From NCBI GenBank assembly GCA_032719365.1, contig CM064873.1, positions 2,266,501 to 2,330,500 of the forward strand: DNA of 64,000 nucleotides. Reading direction: 5' to 3'. Source of the stretch: Prinsepia uniflora (Eukaryota; Streptophyta; Magnoliopsida; Rosales; Rosaceae). Positions 56,301 through 64,000 of this stretch are shown in pieces (the stretch's first letter is position 1; every line of letters starts with the position of its first letter). Below the pieces are notes generated by a model that saw nothing but the letters and a program-made list of their open reading frames with translations, was not told the origin of the DNA and ran no database searches. Both the position numbers and the translations under genes were made by a program.

Positions 56301-59300
56301 GACGGAAATATGGAAAACAAGTTCCCTGTTTCTAGAGGACAGTCCTAGCTACTGCCCACAAAAAACCGGAGTCACTACTAATGTTCATTGGTATTTCATT
56401 CAATGAAGTGATTTCTGCTACAAATTAATAGCTAGATCATGTATTGGTGCTCGTTAGACTCCTTCTAATAAGATATGTGACAATATATATATATCAGAAA
56501 TCAAGACACCAAGGTTTATTCAATGTCACATCAAGGAATCTGTTAAAAACAATCAGGAAGAGAATCACAAGCAAAAGAATACCACCAATGAATATTGCAA
56601 AACTTCTTAAAACATGAGAACCCCAGTCAAAGTATCGTGGGTTGCCCACAGCATTAACATGTTATCAGATCATTTCATTCTTTTTGTAAGTATGTTGATT
56701 TCATATCAGAAATGCATCCAGACATGGTAGACTGCTTTAACTATTAAAACATTATGCATCTTACACTAAATTCTAATGCGCATTTACAAATGTGCAACTG
56801 CAGCCACACCACTGCAATTATTGGGTAAATAGTATTTCTATTATTGCTTCATTATAAAGTAAGGTCAAGAAGATTAGAGACTCACACACGAACAGTTTCA
56901 TAGCTATGCAATGAGAGATTTAGAAGATTATCCACCAAAAGATTCACATGATCTGGTGGACCGAAATTCCCATTAGTACGATATATATGATAGGATGATT
57001 GTGATGATCTCCAAGTACTGTGCATAAATGCCTTGTCAATAAGTGCCCACCGTGGCCTGGTACAGAACAACAAAATCAGGGTTCAATTTTTTAGTGTTAC
57101 ATACACGTACACACACGTACTATATGAACGGACTGTTCATCGATCAAAGGAGATCAAGTCTCTTTCATTTTGTTAAGAAGTCCCAGAAATAGTACTCTCA
57201 CCTTCTCTTCCCCTTAGACTGAGCTGAAACGATAAAGTTCACTGAAGGTTCTATAATGGCACCAGATTCTAATTTCCATGCCTGCCTGTGGTTTGACCAC
57301 TCATCATATTCTAAACTTCCTGCATATAGGGTAAAAAAAAACTGATAATGAGACAGAGCTTAGCCTATAAAGGGGGAGCGATGAGTGCTGTTAGAGCCAA
57401 TGTTGAGTACCGTAGTTTCCTAAAGCATCCATAATACGAATGATGAGTATCAACAGGATGCTGTCATCTGACTTTTTCTCTAGAATGTATCTGCACAATG
57501 CACAAATATCAGATTAGATTCAGTATATCGTATCTGCACAGATGACTGGATGATAACCACAGGAAGAGTCAAATAAAAACTTACTTGCAGGCCGCATGTA
57601 AAATGTCAGCAGCTTTTTCACGCAGCTTAGTGCTACCAACACTGGAACCCGTTCCTCCAGCTATTAGAAAAGCATGATTTGGATGTTCAACACTCCCATT
57701 CCTGGAGGATGGGGTGAAGTCAGGCAAGCAAGACAGAACACCTTGCAATGAGGAATCTATACGCAGGAGAGTCACTTTCAAGTGCTCTTTCTCATCTCCT
57801 GGGTTGAAAATTGCATGTATTGTCAGACAATATTACTTAACTTCGGTATATAGGCAAAGACACAAACATTAAAGTGTATGTATATACATTCGTTGTTGTG
57901 TATGATATCTCGCTTGATTACGTAAAAAATAAAAGATTAAAAAAATTGAAAGCGTTACCTGGATCAGAATGGAATTTAGTTTCACATATTCTCGAAAGAT
58001 CATCCAAAGCCAACCGGAAATGAAGGTCCAAAAGTTCATTTGCAAATCCTACTTCTTCAACACTTGGGATGTGCCACTTGGGGGCCACCAGCGGTTTATC
58101 ATCTGAATAATCTTTGGTGCTTATCCATTCCTCTAAGGCAGGAGCATTTGGGTGATTCAGAATGCACCTAAAAGAAAATAATTTTATTTGCTTTTTTTGA
58201 CAGACAGATTTCAATTGTACATAGAATGCAATTATGTGGCTAGAAAGAAAGTTAACATACTTGTACTGATCCATAGGATAATAAAGAACCAGGCTTCCAA
58301 GGAGGGATCGAAGAAGATGATCACCAGCTCCATTGACCTGTCAAACAATCATTCAGACCATTGAACAATGTCAGTGAGCATTGCAAGACAAATGTATAGG
58401 AAGAAACTGCTGATCATGAGGGAACAATAGTCATCAAAGTAACAAGACCTTCCAAGATGGAGACTCAAAAGCAGAAATAACTGCCTCTTTGAATTGATCC
58501 TTGTAATGCAGAAGTGCAGGACCTCCATAACTTATGGCAACTGATAATACTTTTAACTGATAGTCAATTGCTGCTTCAAGTGCTGGAGAAATTGTTGGCT
58601 TGACCTGGAAAGAAAACAAATTAAGTTGCAATAAAAAGCTTAGGAGCATAGGAGTAAATAATTTAAACCAATCACAAGTACCTTTTTTGAAACTGAGGCA
58701 TCAAATATTCCTCTACCTCCAAATCCTGTAGCTGGTGTTCCTTCTAAAGAAGATAAAACAGACAATAACATTGGCTCCACAAGTTGAGTAACTGCCTCTT
58801 CTGGGTTAGAATGAACGCATGCACAACAAAGCAGTCCAACCTCTGCAATTGCCCCAGGAAGAATATTTGTCTTCACAAACTTGGAGACCTTCTTCAAAGC
58901 CTGCCAGTGATTTTAGGAAGAGATTAAAGCTAAAAAGTATATGCATTAGAGTTTAGAACACAATGAGTATTTGAAGCCAAAGATTGAGAAACCTGATTAT
59001 AGAGCGGTCGTGATAGTCTACCAAACAAGATTTCAAGCATGCAATAGTAGTAAGGGCCATCCTCAACCAGAAAAGTTCCTGATGTTGCCGATGAATGAAG
59101 ACCTTCATTCCTGCAGCACCAGTAACCAATTCTATGACTACCAATAAGTTGTAAATAGGAAATGACTAAGAATGTATATCCAATATATTTAATGAACAAT
59201 TAATTAAAATGATATAAAAAGAAAAGAAACGGAGAAGTAAATGTCGTACTTACGTAACACTGCTTGGTTCCAGGTGTAGAAGTAAGGAAAATAGGCGACA

Positions 59301-62300
59301 CAAGAACTCATCCAACCATTCAGAAAATCGAATCATTGGCATAACTGATAACTCATCAATCTCATCATCTAATGAAGACATCTGTAAGCATAAGTGAATT
59401 AGTAAGATTGTATATGCACAACCTACAGGGATATTATCAATGTTGATAGGAAAACGTGTCCTTACATTGGAAAATATAGAACCAATTAACTGCATTGTTG
59501 CCAGTGTTTTAGGAGGGTCATTGGCGTCCATACCAAGCAAGGCATTGGACAGTGAAACCATCAAAAGATCAATGAACTCATCACCACTGCTGGGACCAAC
59601 TGGGTTCACCTCAGGAGGTGATAGGGATGTGAGGAATAGCGAACGCCCAACAAATGCTACAGACATCACTGCAATTTGTAACTGGTGGGTGGCAGTCATC
59701 TGACTAGACACAAAATTTGATAGAGGAGAAGTTAATTCAATGAAAGAAACACTACTCATAGGAACGAGCACTTCCTGCTATTATATACTGCACTTATGGA
59801 AACAAACAGTAGAATCTTCCAAAGGCCCTATGTTTTTCAGAAGAAAATAGTCCTGTGGAAGAAACCTAAGGTAGAAAAAAATTTCTTATGTTTGTTCGAA
59901 CAAAGTTTTTGTTTTTCTAGAAATGAACTGTGATATTTTTTAATGCTGTGTCTTTCAGTGGAAACTAGTTTCATGGAAAAGATGCTTCAGAAAGTAAAAT
60001 TCTCCGTTCTTTTGGGTTGCTTGAACGGAATTCTTTTCATATGCGGAAAGGTTGAGTACTCATTTTGTCCAGAGAGGTTTTCTTAAGTGAAAAAATACAA
60101 TAAAAAACAAAAAAAAAAACTTCCATTTTTTTTACATTCCATAGAAACAGGTTTCTATAGAAGAAAGTTCCATAGAAAGTCTGTCTACTCTTTGCATTTC
60201 ATAGAAAGAGTTTTCCTGAAATTTGCAAGACAGCTGAAAAATAAATTCCACATAGGTGTTCTCAATAAACTTTACCAGCAGAAGCTTTCCATAAAGTTCT
60301 ATTTTCCGTTTGAACAAAGAGAACCCGAAGATAAAAAACCACATATTGTCTGCATTAAGTATTTTGGAACAAAGAAAAGCATGCAATATGACTAACCGTC
60401 TCCAAGGCCATACGGAAGCGAGATGCGACAAAAGGAAGGACCAGAGAAGGCTCCACATAAGATAAAATTGAAGTAGCGGCAGCAACTGTCTCAGAAAGAT
60501 GTTCATTCTTACTATACTGACCACGATCAATTAACTTCAGCACCACAGTGACAAATAAATTCCTTTCTGATCTTCCAAGAAACTGTTCAAAATGTCTATT
60601 TTTATCTATGTTCCTGTAATAAGAGTAATTCAGTGGAAAGAGAATAAAATAGGCTCAACCATATGCAGAAGAAATGTATATCAGGCAAACAAATACTTAC
60701 AGCTGTTCATGCCGTAGGCGTTTCTGGAATGAAATTACCAAATAGAGCAGGAAACGTTCTAATGCATAAGTCCAGCGACCACCATTAGAAGGATGGTAAT
60801 ATCTACAAAAACAGACACAGATAAAAAAACGATAATAGATATTCATAACAAGTGACATGCCTTTAGAAAACACAGGGAAGAAAAGAGTAAGAAATTGAAT
60901 ATTCGAGTATACGAACTGTTCTAAGAGGTTGACCAATTTTTCAAAATGTTGCTGCACGGAGCTACCAGGCTTTAGCAGATAGACCTGCAATTCAAGTTAT
61001 ATTATATCTTCAGAAGAATTGATACAGGCACTAATTCATTACACTGTGAGATCATAGCAATGGCATATTAAACTTACAATTGACTTTGCAATGGCCTTTG
61101 ATGGGGTAACTGTTTTATTGGAGAACAAGAACCTTGTGTTTCTTGGAACATCCACAGAAAAGGGATATGATGCACTCCCATTAGCCACAGGAACCTTGAC
61201 ATGCAAAATAAAAACATGAAAATTTTCTTACATTCAGTTCTTTTTTTTTGTAATTTTGCTATCATTACAAACCATATTACCGTATAATTATTAATAAGAA
61301 TATAATGCGCATCATTTGAGATGTATTTTTACTTCTTTTACTGCAAGCTTTGGAAAATAGAAAATTATGTTCAATAACATGACTCAAAGATCAGGATATA
61401 TGCATGTAACCTAACTCTAGACAGATTCAAGCTTGAGCTCATTCACTCACCTCAAACATGTTTAAGTATCGGGTGAAAAGAGAAGGCAAATAGCACTCCC
61501 AATCAATGAAGTTGTAATTCTTTATAACACGAGCTATAACAGCTGACCATTGACTGTTCCAAAATTGGCAATTTGGTATCGAGTCCCACAGGTGGAAAAA
61601 CTCTTGAATCCAATCACTACAGTGCCATAAATACAAAGTCAGTTGGCAAAACAAATCAAAACCCATAAAGAATAAGAGTATGAGGTATATGTGCTCCTTA
61701 CTGCGAAAAAAATTCCTGGTTGTCCAAGTTTGTGGGAAGAAACAGTCTAACAAACCCAGATCCCTCAAAGGATGAATTATGCCATGGATTTGCCAATAAA
61801 GATCTGAATGTTTGATTCATTAAACAAAAATGAACAACAATCAGAGAGTGAATGGAACAACTAAAAGCTCAACTGTAATCACCTAGCTTATGGATTTAAA
61901 GGTAGGAGTGCATGTGTGTAATGAAACTAACAAAAGGTCAACCAAAAATTAAATGAAAATGAAATCAATAAATTATGCAAAGTGCCTCAGAGAATGTAGA
62001 ACGTATTCTTCTCGTTTTGACAGGTTGAAATGTCAATTCAGTGACCAAAATCCTAAAGATGGATTGAGGAGAAAAGAACTACAAATAAACCAGTGTCCAA
62101 CTAATAAAACCAAGGGAACAAAGCCACAAAGTACTTACCTAAACTCGGACCATATCTCAAGGGCAGAACCTGGTGGGAAGAACTTCCGGCAGGACCGAAC
62201 AAGAGAAGTAGTAGTCTCAAAATGTCTCTGCCTAAGTCTCCAGCCTTCTGGACCTGTATTCCTGTAACATGTATCAGCACATGAGGTTTTTCAAATGCTG

Positions 62301-63473
62301 TGTGTGTAAAATGTCATAACAATTGTAGTTGAGCAGTAGAGGCAATGGTTGTGCCAAATATTTCAAAAGAAATAATGACAAGATACATACAGAAATAACG
62401 ACTTATTTTGGGTTGAACACCACATGGAGTTTCATCAGTTATTATCTTCTTTTGTCGTTCCTTTAAGTCATTGACTTCATATTTAAGACAATCTTTTTAA
62501 TTTATATTTGATTGCATTCACGAGAAAAAACAAAGTATTTGTAAGGAGAGATGCCTTTATGTAGATAAACTTGCTGTTTGGAAAAAAGATAGTCGACTCT
62601 CTAATTTCTGCATCTATGCCCTGGCACCTTTAACGGATTTTACTTATGAATTAAGAGCAAGTAATAAATTAGCAAAACAATGTATGAAAAACAGCAATAT
62701 ACTTAGGAGGTGGATATATATGACTCACCTACTGAAATGTGTATGAATCAAAGTTTCGTACATAGGCCGCCATTTAACTTTCAACGACAACTTCTTCCGA
62801 TGCTTATTGAGTAATTTGACAAGAACGTTTCCCCATCTAACCTAATCATTACAAATGGAACCCAAATTTAGTAAAAAATAATTAACAAAGTAAGCAAGTA
62901 ACCAAAATATACATAAAATGAGCTGTACAAGTATTACCTGAGCATAAAGCTTATCCTGCGATACACAGAACAATTCCAACCCAAATTCAACAAGAGAAGT
63001 TATATCTTCCAAAGATATTTCACTCTTGGCCTTGACAAAACTGCAAATAAGTATATAATTAACTTCCACATTGCTAGGTAAAGTAACACAAATTGAAAAT
63101 GAATTTCATAACCAGTTCATTGCTTCAAAAGCTCGAGTAATATCAAATGATGAATACGAGTAATTTCAAAAATCAAATTTCAGTCACCTACTAACATAAA
63201 CCAATTCGATAAGAAAAATTCACACAACTAGAACAGAAAAATAAGCAAATAATAGAGAAAAATCGAAGAAAAATAATAAAAATAGGGGGAATAGTAGATT
63301 GAGTGTACTGACAGCTCAATAACAGAAACCCATTTGAGAGTGGCGTAGACGGATTCAGGATCATCGGGTTTGTACAAGTTCTTGACGGAGGAGACGACCC
63401 AAGAGAAGGACTCTCTCTCTTTGTTTGACTCCTGTGCTACCGGAGGTGGAAGCCATGCATTGTAAAGATGCAT
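50367..63473 (-). CDS. PA200: Proteasome activator PA200/Blm10 (PSME4), about 35 exons, about 1.8 k residues
   Basis: Large HEAT-repeat solenoid that caps the 20S proteasome. Approximate exons, 5' to 3': 63473-63313, 63040-62938, 62841-62729, 62261-62139, 61803-61702, 61620-61450, 61200-61075, 60988-60915, 60802-60700, 60615-60397, 59698-59464, 59383-59253, 59111-58992, 58902-58680, 58604-58449, 58338-58260, 58168-57959, 57798-57584, 57490-57410, 57320-57200, 57060-56883, 56055-55886, 55808-55763, 55662-55619, 55526-55379, 55172-55079, 54970-54073, 53075-52785, 52700-52606, 51986-51808, 51549-51468, 51270-51142, 50924-50832, 50669-50516, 50408-50367. The first five, exon 27 and the last three were read closely. 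Blocks include MHLYNAWLPPPVAQ, YHPSNGGRWTYALERFLLYL, and APYDMPSWLPEHVTLLARF. No frameshift was found. The last exon, 14 codons, ends SSYFA, a C-terminus in the place of the HbYX tail that opens the 20S gate. The length matches Arabidopsis PA200 (about 1.81 k). Confidence 0.93.
53448..53886. repeat. Probable transposon insertion in a PA200 intron
   Basis: In the long intron between the exons at 54073 and 53075. GC-rich ends with CACCTAGGCGCCCGCCACCC near 53477 and CACCTAGGCCTCTAGGTG near 53818 flank AT-rich DNA, and GCCTAGGCGG is palindromic. Similar CCTAGGCG-rich elements are common in plant introns. No clean target duplication was found. Confidence 0.45.
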
Positions 63474-64000
63474 TCTTTACACGATTTGCTGTGTGAATTA
63501 TGAAAATGAATTCGAGAGCAGAGCAAGTGAATCTGTTGGTATTTATGGTGGGAGCATTTCAAAGACTTTTGGGTTGAGCTTTTCTTTTTGGACAAGAAAG
63601 TTGGGAATTGAATTGAGACTTGAGAGAGACAGATTGGGATTTCCTTCCCTTGCCTTGAGTGAAGGATCAAGGAGGAGAAGAATGACCGGCTACCGACGAC
63701 GGCTGTTTTTTCTTTTCACTTTTTAATATTGACGTTCTGCTTCCCGTTCAAAATGGCAAAAAATCCCCAGCGGCTGCTTTAAAGAACGATTTCACATGAG
63801 AGCGATTGCTTGCAACTCTGGAAATATATGTTGATTTTTCTTTTTGGGCGATTTTGTGAAATGCATGAGATTATATGGAAATTTTCTCAAAAAACAAAAC
63901 ATATGGTATAAAAAATTTATGTGATATCCACTTTTGAGTAACTAATTTCTATGTAATTTATAACTTGTAATTTGATTCTTTTAAAATTATAGCAAGATTT
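63474..64000 (-). promoter_or_regulatory. PA200 leader and upstream region
   Basis: Lies upstream of the PA200 ATG on the minus strand. The first 200 bp or so are less AT-rich and suit a 5' UTR and core promoter; beyond about 63730 the DNA is AT-rich with no gene to the window edge. No definite TATA box is seen. Confidence 0.4.

Noticed and set aside
1..64000. tRNA, rRNA or CRISPR features
   Set aside because: None recognised by eye on either strand; CRISPR is not expected in a plant nuclear genome. A tRNAscan run would be needed to exclude tRNAs fully.

Overview
This is a stretch of nuclear DNA from a seed plant, most likely a eudicot. The evidence is GT-AG introns in every large gene, AT-rich introns and intergenic DNA, plant-only families (VARICOSE, MYB80, oleosin, AAP permease, galactinol-type GH36), and dense relics of plant transposons (MITEs, hAT, Helitron-like, LTR, LINE). 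No species can be named from the sequence alone. Gene models below were built by hand from reading frame, splice signals and remembered family sequence; none was confirmed by RNA or database search.

Layout. 0-5.9 kb: transposon-rich DNA (a Tourist-like MITE abutting a hAT-type element, a three-copy ~345 bp tandem repeat, a LINE tail) and one 71-residue membrane protein gene on the minus strand. 6.3-13.8 kb: a complete 12-exon VARICOSE/EDC4 mRNA-decapping scaffold gene (+). 14.6-15.0 kb: an intronless small chloroplast-type J-protein (-). 15.1-22.5 kb: gene-free DNA holding two G-box/heat-shock-element modules and a 3.2 kb element that looks like a solo LTR with a 50-bp hairpin tandem array inside. 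22.65-26.56 kb: a 12-exon GH36 raffinose-synthase/alkaline alpha-galactosidase gene (+). 28.4-28.9 kb: an intronless oleosin (+). 30.1-33.8 kb: a CAX2/CAX5-type vacuolar cation/H+ exchanger (+). 37.1-39.3 kb: a two-exon 58-residue membrane protein gene (-), whose introns hold a MITE and a copied piece of the CAX gene. 42.0-47.0 kb: an AAP7-like amino acid permease (+) with the broken first exons of a second AAP copy inside its third intron. 49.1-50.2 kb: the tapetum regulator MYB80 (+). 50.4-63.5 kb: the ~35-exon proteasome activator PA200/Blm10 (-), tail to tail with MYB80.

The genes do not form one pathway, as is normal for a plant chromosome. Loose themes are seed storage (oleosin, raffinose sugars), transport (CAX, AAP) and RNA or protein turnover (VCS, PA200, J-protein).

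The most noteworthy structures are the AAP locus, where intact exons of two copies appear to combine into one 469-residue frame; the CAX fragment captured about 7 kb downstream; the duplicated terminal splice acceptor of CAX; and a 24-bp perfect palindrome centred on CACGTG fused to a TTCTAGAA heat-shock palindrome. I found no wholly new multigene system.
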